A stretch of 64,000 nucleotides of DNA from Paracoccaceae bacterium (GCA_017854585.1 JAFMHK010000011.1:30229-94228), one strand, 5' to 3'. Numbered from the stretch's first letter, positions 34,173 through 44,104 are shown. The notes: generated by a model not told the origin, from the sequence alone. Translations and numbers: made by a program.

Positions 34173-35216
34173 GTGATCACAGAATTGGACAATCCGTTTC
34201 GCGGCGAAGGCATGCCGGGTCTTACGCCGATGCCCGGGGCGGATGCAAAGGCCGTTGCGGCCCTTCTGGAGCAATGTCCCGCGCACCACGCCACGCCGTT
34301 GCTTGATTGCCCCGAACTTGCGGCCCAAGCAGGGATCGCCAAGTTGACGATCAAAGATGAACGCGGGCGGATGGGCTTGGGTAGTTTCAAGGCCCTTGGC
34401 GCGGCCCATGCGATTGCGCGAGAGGCGGCGGCTGTCGGTGGCGATCTTTCGGTAGCGTTGCGGGGGCGCACCTATGTCACAGCCAGCGCCGGAAATCATG
34501 GCATGTCAGTTGCCGCAGGCGCACGCATCTTTGGTGCAGCGGCGGTGATCTATCTGTCGCATACCGTGCCCGAAGGCTTTGCCAGACGGCTGGAAGATCT
34601 GGGCGCAAAGGTCGTTTGGGCCGGGGTAAATTACGAGGCCAGTATGACGGCGGCGGAGACGGCGGCGGCGGCAAACGATTGGACCTTGCTGTCGGATGGT
34701 TCATGGCCGGGTTACGTCGAACTACCGTTTCGCGTGATGGAGGGCTATCGCCAGATGGGCACAGAGATCGCGTCGCAGATCCAAGAGGTGCCGAGCCACG
34801 TCTTGTTGCAGGCGGGCGTCGGCGGACTTGCAGCGGCGCTGGCGGCCGAATTGCGGTTGGCATGGGGGGATGCACCGACAATGATCGTGGTGGAGCCCGA
34901 GGCTGCGCCCGCCTTGATCGAGAGCATCCGAGCCGGTCGCGTGATCGTGACAGAGGGGCCGGTTTCGGCGATGGGACGACTGGACTGCAAGACGCCGTCG
35001 ATGTTGGCGCTGGCGGATCTTGCGCGCGACGCTGACCGCTTCGTCACCATCAGCGAGGCCGAAGCCTTAGCGGGTGCGACGGCGGTGGCCGCCGCCGGAT
35101 TGGCGTCGTCTCCCTCGGGGGCTGCCGGTGTTGCGGCGCTCCTTGCCGGTCTGGAAGGGATCGGGGCGCAGTCACATGTGCTCTGTGTTCTCAGCGAGGG
35201 GCCGGAAGATGAATGA
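34173..35216 (+). CDS. PLP-dependent lyase, diaminopropionate ammonia-lyase-like
   Basis: 347-residue fold-type II PLP enzyme. The PLP Lys lies in ERGRMGLGSFKALGA, the phosphate- and substrate-binding loop is TASAGNHGMSVA, and a Gly-rich QAGVGGLAAA loop binds the phosphate end. This matches the DpaL group, which deaminates 2,3-diaminopropionate or related beta-substituted amino acids to a keto acid. The GTG start at 34173 follows AAGGGG; earlier starts lie in the promoter. It is first in an operon with an M24 hydrolase and a racemase-like gene. Shorter than typical DpaL (~400), so substrate may differ. Confidence 0.7.
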   Translation: MITELDNPFRGEGMPGLTPMPGADAKAVAALLEQCPAHHATPLLDCPELAAQAGIAKLTIKDERGRMGLGSFKALGAAHAIAREAAAVGGDLSVALRGRTYVTASAGNHGMSVAAGARIFGAAAVIYLSHTVPEGFARRLEDLGAKVVWAGVNYEASMTAAETAAAANDWTLLSDGSWPGYVELPFRVMEGYRQMGTEIASQIQEVPSHVLLQAGVGGLAAALAAELRLAWGDAPTMIVVEPEAAPALIESIRAGRVIVTEGPVSAMGRLDCKTPSMLALADLARDADRFVTISEAEALAGATAVAAAGLASSPSGAAGVAALLAGLEGIGAQSHVLCVLSEGPEDE

Positions 35217-36375
35217 GAAATCATTGATCTTCCCGGCCGATGAATATCGCAATCGCATCACCGGGTTGCAGCGCGAAATGGCAAAGGCCGACCTTGGTGC
35301 CCTGCTTTTGACCACCCCTGCCGATGTTTTCTACACGACCGGGTTTTTGACCCGGTTTTGGGAAAGCCCCGCGCGGCCTTGGTTCGTGGTGGTGCCTGCA
35401 TCGGGTGATCCGGTAGCGGTTATTCCTGCCATCGGGTTAATGTTGATGGAGCGCTGCTGGATCGGTGACATTCGCACATGGAATGCGCCTGACCCCGTTG
35501 ATGATGGCGTCAGCTTGCTTGCCGAGACGCTGACAGGGTTGGTGCCAGCGGCGGGCCGGATCGGTATTCCGATGGGGCTGGAAAGCCATTTACGCATGCC
35601 GGTTGCCGATTTTCTGCGGCTGCAGGACCACATAGCGCCGCGCCAGATCGTTGATGGAACCGCCGCTGTCTACCGCGTGCGCGAGGTGAAATCGGAAGCT
35701 GAGATTGCCAAGATTCGGACCACCTGCTCGGTGGCCGATGCCGCGTTTGATCGCGTGCCGGAATTTGCCCGGCATGGTGCGCCGCTGAGTCAAGTTTTTC
35801 GGGATTTTCAGGTCGCGCTGCTGCAAGAAGGTGCTGAATGGGTCAGCTATGTTGCGGGCGGGGCCGAGCAGGGCGGCTATGGCGATGTGATTTCGCCTGC
35901 ACATGATCGCCCGTTGATGACGGGCGATGTGCTGATGTTGGACACGGGTGCGGTGCGTGATGGTTATTTCTGCGATTTCGACAGGAACTTTGCAATTGGC
36001 CGCGCGGCAGATGATGTGCGCCGCGCCCACGCCGCGCTTTTTGCCGCGACCGACACTGCATTGGCGACGTTGCGACCGGGCATGCTTGCGTGTGAGCTGC
36101 ACCGGATCATGACGGACGATTTGCAGCGCCGAGGTGCCGCCCCCGGCGGCGGGCGATTGGGCCACGGGCTTGGATTGACGTTGACCGAATGGCCCTCGTT
36201 TACGCCACATGATACGTCCGAACTGCGGGAGGGCATGGTCCTGACACTGGAACCAAGCGTCGAAATCGCACCGGGTCGCATCATGGTGCATGAAGAAAAC
36301 ATAGTGTTGCGCACACATGGCCCGGAGTTGCTGTCACGCCGCGCGCCGTCTGAATTGCCGGAGATCATGGGATGA
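35209..36375 (+). CDS. M24-family aminopeptidase/creatinase-like hydrolase
   Basis: 388 residues with the pita-bread fold. An N-terminal creatinase-like domain (about 1-150) precedes the metal domain, in which all five ligands are seen: two Asp in DTGAVRDGYFCDFDRN, His in GHGLGLT, Glu in TLEPSVE and Glu in MVHEENI. It overlaps the lyase gene by eight bases and the racemase-like gene by four. M24 hydrolases in such operons open an amide or imidic ring, as in ectoine utilisation (EutD/DoeA), and the gene order lyase-M24-racemase is reminiscent of that pathway, though the proteins are not close copies. Confidence 0.75.
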   Translation: MNEKSLIFPADEYRNRITGLQREMAKADLGALLLTTPADVFYTTGFLTRFWESPARPWFVVVPASGDPVAVIPAIGLMLMERCWIGDIRTWNAPDPVDDGVSLLAETLTGLVPAAGRIGIPMGLESHLRMPVADFLRLQDHIAPRQIVDGTAAVYRVREVKSEAEIAKIRTTCSVADAAFDRVPEFARHGAPLSQVFRDFQVALLQEGAEWVSYVAGGAEQGGYGDVISPAHDRPLMTGDVLMLDTGAVRDGYFCDFDRNFAIGRAADDVRRAHAALFAATDTALATLRPGMLACELHRIMTDDLQRRGAAPGGGRLGHGLGLTLTEWPSFTPHDTSELREGMVLTLEPSVEIAPGRIMVHEENIVLRTHGPELLSRRAPSELPEIMG

Positions 36376-37127
36376 GAGCGGCAGAATTTGATCTTATCGG
36401 CCCGATTGGGTCAAAGGGGACGCTGGGGCTTGTTGTATTGCAGGCTGACGAGACGCTGGAACAGGATTTCCGACGGTTGTTCCCGGACCGCGACATCGCG
36501 ATTTATACCAGCCGCATCCCATCGGCGTCCGCGCTTTCGACAGAATCCATTGCGGCGATGGAGGCTGAATTGCCTCGCGGTGCAGGCCTTTTCCCGCGGG
36601 CGGCGCGGTTTGATGCAGTGGGTTATGGCTGCACCTCGGGGACGACACTGATCGGTGCAGATGCGGTTGCACGTATGATCCGCCGCGGTGTCGAGACGCC
36701 GATGGTCACCGATCCGCTGACGGCGGCGCTGGCGGCGCTTGAGGCATTGGATGTCAAAAGGCTCGGACTTGTCACACCCTATGTGGCAGAGATCGCTGCC
36801 CCTGTGCGGGATGCGTTCTTGGCAAATGGTTTTGCGGTGAGCGACGCCCTGACATTCGGTGAAGAAGTCGAGGCCCGCGTCGCACGTATCGCGCCTGCGT
36901 CGATCAAGGCAGCGGCCCGGGCGGCCGCGAAAGGGGCGGAGGTCGTCTTCCTGTCCTGCACCAATCTGCGGACCCTTGGGATTATCGACGAATTGGAGGA
37001 AGAACTCGGCATGCCGGTTCTCAGCAGCAATCAGGTATTGGCATGGCATATGGCGAAAGCGATCGGCGCGCCGATGGCCAAGGATGCGCCGGGGCGGTTG
37101 TGCAAGACCTTGGTCGCCTGCAGTTAG
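36372..37127 (+). CDS. Maleate isomerase / Asp-Glu racemase superfamily protein
   Basis: 251 residues. The two catalytic Cys positions of the family are present in VGYGCTSGT and FLSCTNLRT. The group includes maleate isomerase, arylmalonate decarboxylase and EutA of ectoine utilisation. It is the last gene of the Lrp-linked operon, joined to the M24 gene by ATGA. It may racemise or isomerise the amino- or dicarboxylic-acid product of the upstream enzymes; the exact reaction is unknown. Confidence 0.7.
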   Translation: MRAAEFDLIGPIGSKGTLGLVVLQADETLEQDFRRLFPDRDIAIYTSRIPSASALSTESIAAMEAELPRGAGLFPRAARFDAVGYGCTSGTTLIGADAVARMIRRGVETPMVTDPLTAALAALEALDVKRLGLVTPYVAEIAAPVRDAFLANGFAVSDALTFGEEVEARVARIAPASIKAAARAAAKGAEVVFLSCTNLRTLGIIDELEEELGMPVLSSNQVLAWHMAKAIGAPMAKDAPGRLCKTLVACS

Positions 37128-37315
37128 ACTAGCGTTTCCACAGGGGGCGGGAGGGGTCGGACCGTTTGGTCATGGCAGTCCGGGTGGCAAGGTGTTGCGC
37201 GCGCGGGTTGGTAGCGCGCGCAATGCACAATGTGATTAATCAAGACTTCAGATTTTTATGAGAAATGTCCCGATGTTGGGTTTTCAACCCTGCCAGCAAC
37301 AATAAGGACAGTACC

Positions 37316-37582
37316 ATGACCAACCCTTTTTCCAATCGTTCTGCGTCGTTGAGTGGCCCTGCAACTGACGTGCAGCCTGTGCTTCCCGATGATGGTGTGG
37401 ATCTGCCGAAAGAGGCACTGGCGCTTTATGTCGAAACCGGTGGCATGGTTTCCATGATCACCGCCGTGGGCGAAGAACGGGCGATTTCGCTGCCGGATTT
37501 TGCAATCTTGCCTGTCTGCGTCCGTCGCGTCCGGGCCACCGGCACCACGGCAACCGGGATCCACGCCTTGGTGATTGCATGA
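37316..37582 (+). CDS. ghsA: Spike base protein, RCAP_rcc01079 (GhsA)-like
   Basis: 88 residues. The pattern NPFSNRSASLSGPA near the start, then LPKEALALYVETGG, the ISLPDFAILPVCVRRVRATGTTA stretch and a hydrophobic end fit the short head-spike base protein of the Rhodobacter capsulatus gene transfer agent. ATG 37316 follows AAGGAC; an upstream extension is not needed. Its stop overlaps the next gene as ATGA. No capsid, portal, terminase or tail genes are in the window, so it is an orphan module. Confidence 0.75.
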   Translation: MTNPFSNRSASLSGPATDVQPVLPDDGVDLPKEALALYVETGGMVSMITAVGEERAISLPDFAILPVCVRRVRATGTTATGIHALVIA

Positions 37583-38385
37583 AGTTCGTAACCGAATTTT
37601 CCGTGATGTCGCGGCCCTTGCGTGTTGGACAGGGGTTCAACCCTGCCGTCATGTTTGACGGGGCGGCGACCGGGGTCTGGTTTGATCCAGCGGATCGACA
37701 ATCGCTTTTCCAAGATGCGGCTGGCACGATCCCCGTAACCGCGCCGGGGCAGCCCGTCGCCAGAATGACCGACAAAAGCGGCAACGGAAACCATGCGACG
37801 CAGTCGACGATAGCGGCGCGGCCGATTTATCGTGAGGATGCAGTAGGGCGGGGATATCTGGAGTTTGACGGTATCGATGACCGCTTGAACACGCCAACCA
37901 TCACCCCTGGCACCTCCAAGATGCAGCTTTTCGCAGGCTTTCGGAAACTGACCGAAGGCGGGAACGGGATATTGTGCGAACTGGGTTCCGGGTCGACGCC
38001 GCGGTCGTTTCTTGTTTCGGCACCGACGTCCAACGCGGCAAACGCCGTCAATTACCTATATCGACCGGATTCCGGTCTGGTCGTCAATACAGTCAATGAC
38101 AACTTTCCGCTCGATACGCCGGGTGTGCTTGCTGCGACCTGCGATTTGGCGGTCTCGACCAGTACGACGCGGATCGACGGTGCGCCTGTTCTCACCGTGT
38201 CGTCAGGTCTTACGGCACCGCAGTTTAACGCGGGCGTTCTGTATATTGGTGGGCGCGCCAGCGCGACATTGCCGTTCAGCGGGCAACTTTTTGGAATGGC
38301 GATCCGCTTTGGGTCAGAACTGGGCCTGAAGGAGATTGCCGGCATGGAGCGATACTTGTCTGCGCGATTGGGGGGCACGGCATGA
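37579..38385 (+). CDS. LamG/concanavalin-like fibre protein, possible head-spike component
   Basis: 268 residues. After a short lead (about 1-40) a lectin-like beta-sandwich is suggested by ARMTDKSGNGNHATQ, YLEFDGIDDRLNTP and LFAGFRKLTEGG, the usual order of LamG/concanavalin-A-like domains in phage fibres. The C-terminal motif GLKEIAGMERYLSARLGG is typical of the short tail segment in such proteins. Location directly after the spike-base gene suggests the receptor-binding part of the spike (GhsB-like by position). A carbohydrate ligand is likely but unproven. Confidence 0.65.
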   Translation: MKFVTEFSVMSRPLRVGQGFNPAVMFDGAATGVWFDPADRQSLFQDAAGTIPVTAPGQPVARMTDKSGNGNHATQSTIAARPIYREDAVGRGYLEFDGIDDRLNTPTITPGTSKMQLFAGFRKLTEGGNGILCELGSGSTPRSFLVSAPTSNAANAVNYLYRPDSGLVVNTVNDNFPLDTPGVLAATCDLAVSTSTTRIDGAPVLTVSSGLTAPQFNAGVLYIGGRASATLPFSGQLFGMAIRFGSELGLKEIAGMERYLSARLGGTA

Positions 38386-38777
38386 GGGTCACGGTTATCT
38401 GCCCAGAGGCACTGCTGGACGACGCCAACCAATTGGCCATGGCACTTGGCCAAGGGAGCGCGGACGGCGAGACATTTCGTGCAATCAATTGGTGGAACGT
38501 GTTGGGGAACCGCTATGCCTGTGCAAGCTATGCATCACAGGCGGCGTGGGTGAACGCACCTGACACGACCGTGCAACGTCCCGCTTGGGACACCGGGCCC
38601 GCTTATGCGGTGAACATGGCGGGCGCCCGGCGGGCGCAGGCGGCACTTTGGATTGATGGGGGCGATGATTTCACGCCGATGGCAGCGGCGGGAAAACTGG
38701 TTGTCGTGGCGGAAATGAACCCAGGGGCGGCATTGGTGCGGATGGGATTGAGCCAGATCGAAACCGAGGACGTCTGA
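38382..38777 (+). CDS. Hypothetical protein of the head-spike-like module
   Basis: 131 residues, cytoplasmic-looking, with Trp- and Ala-rich segments (INWWNVLGNRYACASYASQAAW) and no family I can name. ATGA overlap with the LamG-like gene ties it to the module; an intrinsic terminator follows 120 bases later. It may be a chaperone or an accessory spike protein. Confidence 0.55.
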   Translation: MRVTVICPEALLDDANQLAMALGQGSADGETFRAINWWNVLGNRYACASYASQAAWVNAPDTTVQRPAWDTGPAYAVNMAGARRAQAALWIDGGDDFTPMAAAGKLVVVAEMNPGAALVRMGLSQIETEDV

Positions 38778-38898
38778 GGCGGGGTGCGCGTTGATTTGGC
38801 GAAGATGCCCGCGTCACGGGCCGCTTGACCGACGAATGAACTCCGGCGGGGCGATTGGACTTGGCGGCGGCTGCAAGACTGTTTCGGCAGTGAAAAGG

Positions 38899-38925
38899 GG
38901 GGCCATCCGTCAGGCCCCGTTTTTT
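38899..38925 (+). terminator. Rho-independent terminator after the spike-like module
   Basis: GGGGCC / GGCCCC stem with an 8-nt loop, followed by G and a run of six T on the plus strand. It ends the three-gene module and separates it from the convergent polysaccharide operon. Confidence 0.7.
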
Positions 38926-39022
38926 CCTTTTAAGACAGACGCGCGATTGCATGGCGCGCGCGCGTCGTGAACAAAAGCCTCGGCGTCAGATCACGCGCAC
39001 CCACGCGTGCGCGCGCTCGCAG

Positions 39023-40471
39023 CTATCCCTTGGCGCCCTGACCGCGGGAATAGATGTCTTCGAAGCGGATGATATCATCTTCACCCAGATAGCTGCCTGT
39101 CTGCACTTCGATCAGTGTGAGGGGGAGCTTTCCGGGGTTTTCCATGCGGTGGCGGACCCCGAGCGGTATGTAGACGGATTGGTTTTCCGTCACCAGTTGA
39201 ACGGTTTCGCCGATCGTGACTTTGGCGGTCCCCTCTACCACGATCCAATGTTCGGCCCGATGGTGATGGCTTTGAAGGCTCAAGATTGCACCGGGGTTGA
39301 CGACGATGCGTTTGACTTGAAAACGCGCCCCCACCACAAGGCTTTCATACCAGCCCCAAGGTCGGTAGTCGCGTGGCAGTGTTTCGGCCTGCGAAATTCC
39401 CTGCTGTTTCAGATGCTGGACGGCAAGCTTGACCTCTTGCGCGCGGTCCTTGTGGGACACCAGAACAGCATCAGGCATGGCGACGACGATGATGTCCTGA
39501 AGGCCGATGCCGACCAACTGTTGGCTGGGCGATTCCGCGCGCAGCAGCGTGTTGTCGCAATCAAGGGCCGTTGCCGGGCCGTGGGTGACGACGCCGCGGG
39601 CATCTGGCCCCGCGTCACGCCAGACGGCCTCCCAGCCACCCAGATCGGACCACACGCCGCCATAGGGCACAACCGACATATTTCGTGCCTTTTCCATGAC
39701 TGCGTAGTCGATCGAGATGTCTTCGAGCGTTTCCCATGGCCCTGCCGCAAGCCGAGTGAAGCCAAGATCGCTTTGTGCTTGACCGACCGCTGTCTTCAGG
39801 GTGGCCAGCATGTCCGGCGCGTGGGTTTGGAAAGCGTCAAGGATCGTCGTGGTCGTGAACAAAAAGATGCCGGCGTTCCATAGGTGCATGCCCCCATCCA
39901 TCATCGACTCGGCGGCCACTGCATCGGGTTTTTCCACGAACTCCTGCAATGTCTGGGGGATCGGGTTGAACGCGTGATCTGGGGGGGTGCTCAACCTGAG
40001 CCAGCCATAACCCGTTTCCGGTCGGTCCGGACGAATGCCGAAGGTCACGATCTGGCCGTCCATCGCCGCCTGCGATGCCGCCTGCACAGCGTCGCGGAAC
40101 AACGTCGCATCGGGCAAGATGTGATCCGATGGCGCCACAAGCATTAGCGAACCGGGTGCGCGGGCATCAAGCGCGAGGGCAGCCGCGGCAATGGCAGGGG
40201 CCGTATTGCGCGCCATTGGCTCGATCAAGATCGCCGCTGGCGCGATCTCCATCGCGGCAAGTTGTTCGGTGACCACGAAGCGGAAATCAGATCCGGTAAC
40301 GACAACAGGGGCGGCGAACCCATCCCCCGACAAACGGCGAGCTGACGCCTGAAACAGGCTGTGCTCACCGGTGATCTGGGTGAATTGCTTGGGATAGCTC
40401 TTGCGGGAAAGGGGCCAGAGCCGCGTGCCGGAACCACCGCAAAGCAGCACGGGATGAACCAATCGAGTCAT
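39023..40471 (-). CDS. manC: Mannose-1-phosphate guanylyltransferase / mannose-6-phosphate isomerase
   Basis: 482-residue bifunctional ManC/CpsB/AlgA-type enzyme making GDP-mannose. The nucleotidyltransferase half starts HPVLLCGGSGTRLWPLSRKSYPKQF and contains FVEKPD. The C-terminal cupin (about 360-480) has the isomerase motif RPWGWYESL and QSHHHRAEHW with metal His residues. It is the last gene of the polysaccharide cluster on this strand and supplies the substrate for the adjacent gmd and fcl products. Confidence 0.9.
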   Translation of the reverse strand: MTRLVHPVLLCGGSGTRLWPLSRKSYPKQFTQITGEHSLFQASARRLSGDGFAAPVVVTGSDFRFVVTEQLAAMEIAPAAILIEPMARNTAPAIAAAALALDARAPGSLMLVAPSDHILPDATLFRDAVQAASQAAMDGQIVTFGIRPDRPETGYGWLRLSTPPDHAFNPIPQTLQEFVEKPDAVAAESMMDGGMHLWNAGIFLFTTTTILDAFQTHAPDMLATLKTAVGQAQSDLGFTRLAAGPWETLEDISIDYAVMEKARNMSVVPYGGVWSDLGGWEAVWRDAGPDARGVVTHGPATALDCDNTLLRAESPSQQLVGIGLQDIIVVAMPDAVLVSHKDRAQEVKLAVQHLKQQGISQAETLPRDYRPWGWYESLVVGARFQVKRIVVNPGAILSLQSHHHRAEHWIVVEGTAKVTIGETVQLVTENQSVYIPLGVRHRMENPGKLPLTLIEVQTGSYLGEDDIIRFEDIYSRGQGAKG

Positions 40472-40496
40472 TCGATATTCCTTTTACGTTTCAGAC

Positions 40497-41468
40497 CTAT
40501 AGCCTTGCGTCAGCGCGGTTATCAAGAAACCAGCGATATGCGTCCGCGACGCCGGCCGTCAGATCGACGCGCGCACGCCAACCCATCTTCGCCAGCCGCG
40601 ACACATCCATAAGCTTGCGCATGCTGCCTTCTGGCTTCGACGGGTCCGTGACAATCCGGCCTTCGAACCCGGTCACGTCCGCGATGAGCTTGGCCAGATC
40701 TAGGATCGAGATGTCGGTTCCTGTGCCCACGTTGATATGGCTGAGCATGGGTTGGGTGTTGGCATCATAAATATCCTTGTCCAGATCAAGCACGAACAGA
40801 CTTGCCTCGGCCATATCGTCGACATGCAGAAACTCCCGTCGTGGCCGCCCGGAGCCCCAGATGGCGACCTCCTCAAGTTCCTGTTCTGCCGCCTCGTGAA
40901 AGCGGCGGATCAGGGCGGGCATGACGTGGCTGTTTTCGGGGTGAAAATTATCGCCCGGACCATAGAGGTTGGTTGGCATCACGCTGCGATAATCGGTTCC
41001 GTGCTGGCGGTTGTAGCTTTCGCACAGTTTAATCCCGGCAATCTTGGCGATGGCATAGGGTTCGTTGGTCGGTTCAAGAACCCCGGTCAGCAACGCATCT
41101 TCCGCCATGGGCTGTGACGCCGCGACCGGATAGATGCAACTGGATCCAAGCTGCAGAAGCCGGGGCGTTCCGGCGGCGAATGCCTGATGGATCACGTTGC
41201 ATTCGATCATCAGGTTTTCATAGATAAAGTCTGCTGGGTAAGTATTGTTTGCATGTATTCCACCAACGCGGGCTGCCGCCAGAATGACCACATCAGGCCG
41301 TTCTTCTTGCATGAACGCACGCACGGCATTCTGGTTTGTCAGGTCAAGTTCAGCATGTGTCCGGGTCACCAATTCAAACGGTTCACCGGCCTGTCTGCGG
41401 GCCTGCAACCGGCGCAAGATAGCCCCACCCACCATCCCGCGATGACCGGCGATGTAGATCTTTTGCAT
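40497..41468 (-). CDS. fcl: GDP-L-fucose synthase
   Basis: 323-residue SDR epimerase/reductase (WcaG family). N-terminal Rossmann motif [14 protein letters not shown], the Ser in LGSSCIYP, and the YAIAKIAG Tyr-x3-Lys catalytic pair are present, followed by [10 protein letters not shown]. It converts GDP-4-keto-6-deoxymannose to GDP-L-fucose. ATG 41468 is preferred because AAGGGA lies upstream of it. It sits beside gmd and manC, completing the GDP-fucose pathway. Confidence 0.9.
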   Translation of the reverse strand: MQKIYIAGHRGMVGGAILRRLQARRQAGEPFELVTRTHAELDLTNQNAVRAFMQEERPDVVILAAARVGGIHANNTYPADFIYENLMIECNVIHQAFAAGTPRLLQLGSSCIYPVAASQPMAEDALLTGVLEPTNEPYAIAKIAGIKLCESYNRQHGTDYRSVMPTNLYGPGDNFHPENSHVMPALIRRFHEAAEQELEEVAIWGSGRPRREFLHVDDMAEASLFVLDLDKDIYDANTQPMLSHINVGTGTDISILDLAKLIADVTGFEGRIVTDPSKPEGSMRKLMDVSRLAKMGWRARVDLTAGVADAYRWFLDNRADARL

Positions 41469-41746
41469 CTGCGGAAATCCCTTCAACGAACCTGATTGCT
41501 ATCTGTCTTGTGATCGGGCGGCCGGTGTTTCAGAAAACCCTGCAGTATCGCGCGGTATTCCACCATTCTGTCACCAATGCGGCCTGATCGATGACCGGAC
41601 GCCCCCCGCCTTGGGACCTGTGAGGAATTTACTGGCGGGTCCGCGCACAGGCATCATGCCACCAACGTCAGCCAGTGAAAGCTTTCCAGAAACTGGCGGT
41701 TGAGAGATCATGCGGCCATGGCGTCTTTTGGTCCTGTCGTTGTGGG

Positions 41747-42868
41747 CTAGGAGTCCACTGCCACAGGGAAATCCATGCCGTGTTCCTTGAGTAACCGGTG
41801 CCGTTGGGCGGTTTTCAGATCTGAGGCAACCATTTCGGCGCACATTTCTTGCGCGGAGATCTGGGGAGCCCAACCAAGCTTGGCCTTGGCCTTGGATGGA
41901 TCGCCCAACAGGGTTTCCACCTCGGCCGGCCGGAAATAGCGCGGATCGATCCGCAATATGACGTCACCCGGTTTGACTGCGTGGGCCATGTCGCTGGTTA
42001 CCGTTTCGACGATGCCGACCTCGTCAACACCGCTGCCTTCAAAACGCAGTGTCATGCCCAGTTCCAAGGCTGACCATTCAATGAACTGGCGGACCGAATA
42101 CTGCATGCCTGTTGCGATGACGAAATCGTCGGGTGTGTCTTGCTGCAACATCATCCATTGCGCCCGGACATAGTCCTTGGCGTGACCCCAATCGCGCAAG
42201 GCGTCGATGTTGCCCATGTGAAGACACTGCTCCAGACCTTGTGCAATGTTGGCCAGCCCGCGTGTGATCTTTCGTGTCACGAAGGTTTCGCCGCGCCGGG
42301 GGCTTTCATGGTTAAAGAGAATGCCATTGCACGCATAAATCCCATAGGCCTCACGGTAGTTCACGCAAGTCCAGTAGGCATACAGCTTGGCAACCGCATA
42401 GGGGCTTCGGGGGTGAAACGGGGTTGTCTCGCGCTGCGGCGTTTCTTGCACAAGCCCGTAAAGTTCCGAGGTCGAAGCCTGATAGAACCGGCATTTATTT
42501 TCGAGCCCGAGAAAACGGATCGCCTCCAAAAGACGCAGTGTCCCTATCGCGTCGACGTCGGCGGTGTATTCCGGGGCTTCGAAACTGACCGCCACGTGCG
42601 ATTGCGCGCCAAGGTTATAGACCTCGTCTGGCTGAACCTCTGACAAGATGCGCGTCAGGTTCGAACTGTCCGTCAGGTCGCCGTAATGCAGTTTCAACCG
42701 TTGATGGTTACTGTGTGGATCTTGGTAGATGTGGTCAATCCGCTGGGTATTGAACGAAGACGCGCGCCGTTTGATGCCGTGCACCTCATACCCTTTTTCC
42801 AAGAGCAATTCGGCCAGATAAGAGCCATCTTGCCCGGTGATGCCGGTAATGAATGCGCGTTTGGTCAT
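41747..42868 (-). CDS. gmd: GDP-mannose 4,6-dehydratase
   Basis: 373-residue SDR enzyme. It has [20 protein letters not shown] with the NADP loop, [17 protein letters not shown], the active-site Thr/Ser-x-Glu stretch in STSELYG, and the catalytic pair in [12 protein letters not shown]. It makes GDP-4-keto-6-deoxymannose for fcl. The gap to fcl is 278 bases with no gene recognised in it. Confidence 0.95.
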   Translation of the reverse strand: MTKRAFITGITGQDGSYLAELLLEKGYEVHGIKRRASSFNTQRIDHIYQDPHSNHQRLKLHYGDLTDSSNLTRILSEVQPDEVYNLGAQSHVAVSFEAPEYTADVDAIGTLRLLEAIRFLGLENKCRFYQASTSELYGLVQETPQRETTPFHPRSPYAVAKLYAYWTCVNYREAYGIYACNGILFNHESPRRGETFVTRKITRGLANIAQGLEQCLHMGNIDALRDWGHAKDYVRAQWMMLQQDTPDDFVIATGMQYSVRQFIEWSALELGMTLRFEGSGVDEVGIVETVTSDMAHAVKPGDVILRIDPRYFRPAEVETLLGDPSKAKAKLGWAPQISAQEMCAEMVASDLKTAQRHRLLKEHGMDFPVAVDS

Positions 42869-42946
42869 GTGACGATCCTGTCCTGTGCTTGGCTTTTTGA
42901 TTTGGATCGCCTCGTTTGTCGAGGGTTGCCGGCTGACCGCGGCCGA

Positions 42947-44104
42947 TCAATCGTTTCGCGGGCGCCCCTTCATTCTTCGGGCCACATCTGACGCGCCTAC
43001 GGTCTGCACGTGTTGTTGACGTCGCACGCGAAGCAGCAATTCGCGTACACGGGTGCCGTAAACCTCCTCTGTGTGGTGCTGTCGGGCGAAATGCTGCCCT
43101 TCCTTGCCATGGCGTGCAAGCAACGCGCGGTCGCCTGCATAGGTTCGGATCGCGGTGGACAAGGCCGTAACCGAGCGCGTTTGGATACAAATCCCGGCGG
43201 CCTCTGGGATGCAGTCAGGCAGGTAGTTATGATCGGTATAGATCACCGCCTTGCCAAAGTGCATTGCCTCGATCAGGCAAATTGGTTGCGCTTCGCTGCT
43301 GTAGTAGCTGGGCAAGACGACGACGTCGGCCTGTTCCAGTTGCATCAGCTTTTCCTCTCCGATTACGGGTCCCAAATAATTGATCCCGTCGGGAAGCGCC
43401 GTCATCAGGTCGTCAAGATCCCGCGAAAATCCTTGGCGCCCGCAGATCGCCAGTTCCACGTCACCGCCTTCGCCACGGATCTCGGTGATCGCACCGATCA
43501 ATTCGTTCAATCCCTTCGACGGGATGAGGTTGGACAGAAACAGCAATCGAAGCGGCAAACCCGCCGGTGCCGCCACGTTCCGCGCCTGTCGTGCGCGCGC
43601 CGCAACGTCACGTGATGCCGCGTTTGCTATGACGTGCACGGGCAGGCCCGGGAACGCCGCAAATTCCTTGCGCATTTCAGGGCAAAGGACGATCGCCGCA
43701 CTCACCCGCGCGTACACGAACCCGATCATCCAATAATGGGCGCGCCCGCGTTGCTCCAAGAACCGCGCGAAGTCGGCTCCGTGAAGATGGACCACCGTGC
43801 GCGCCCCCCCCATCCGCGCAATCGAAAGGATCAACGCGTCCCTGAGAAACCCCCGTGGCGTGCGCGAGATGGTAAGATAAACGGTCTTCGGTCCACGCGC
43901 GCAGAGCGCGGCAGCCAAGCGGAGAAGCACGGCGAGGTTTCGAAAGGAAAGCGGTCTTGCTGGATAATGGACAAAGATCTCGTCCGCCTGCTGGCCGATC
44001 TTCAGGGTGTTGAAGGCATCGGATTGGCCTGTGATCGGCAAATGGTCCGGCCCGATCAGAACCGAAACGCCGGATGAAGGCGCGGGCTTGGCCAGCTTAG
44101 GCAT
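42947..44104 (-). CDS. Glycosyltransferase (GT-B fold, GT4-like)
   Basis: 385 residues. The C-terminal half carries the GT4 pattern LPLRLLFLSNLIPSKGLNELI and, further on, LPSYYSSEAQPICLIEAMHFGKAVI (Glu-x7-Glu-type nucleotide-sugar site). The N-terminal half contains VYLTISRTPRGFLRDALIL and a His-containing VVHLHGADF typical of these enzymes. No signal or membrane segment. Probably adds a sugar in assembly of the polysaccharide repeat unit. Confidence 0.85.
   Translation of the reverse strand: MPKLAKPAPSSGVSVLIGPDHLPITGQSDAFNTLKIGQQADEIFVHYPARPLSFRNLAVLLRLAAALCARGPKTVYLTISRTPRGFLRDALILSIARMGGARTVVHLHGADFARFLEQRGRAHYWMIGFVYARVSAAIVLCPEMRKEFAAFPGLPVHVIANAASRDVAARARQARNVAAPAGLPLRLLFLSNLIPSKGLNELIGAITEIRGEGGDVELAICGRQGFSRDLDDLMTALPDGINYLGPVIGEEKLMQLEQADVVVLPSYYSSEAQPICLIEAMHFGKAVIYTDHNYLPDCIPEAAGICIQTRSVTALSTAIRTYAGDRALLARHGKEGQHFARQHHTEEVYGTRVRELLLRVRRQQHVQTVGASDVARRMKGRPRND

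Noticed and set aside
37262..38777. Considered as part of an integrated prophage
   Set aside because: No integrase, terminase, capsid, tail or lysis genes and no attachment-site repeats are visible around it; an orphan spike module fits better.
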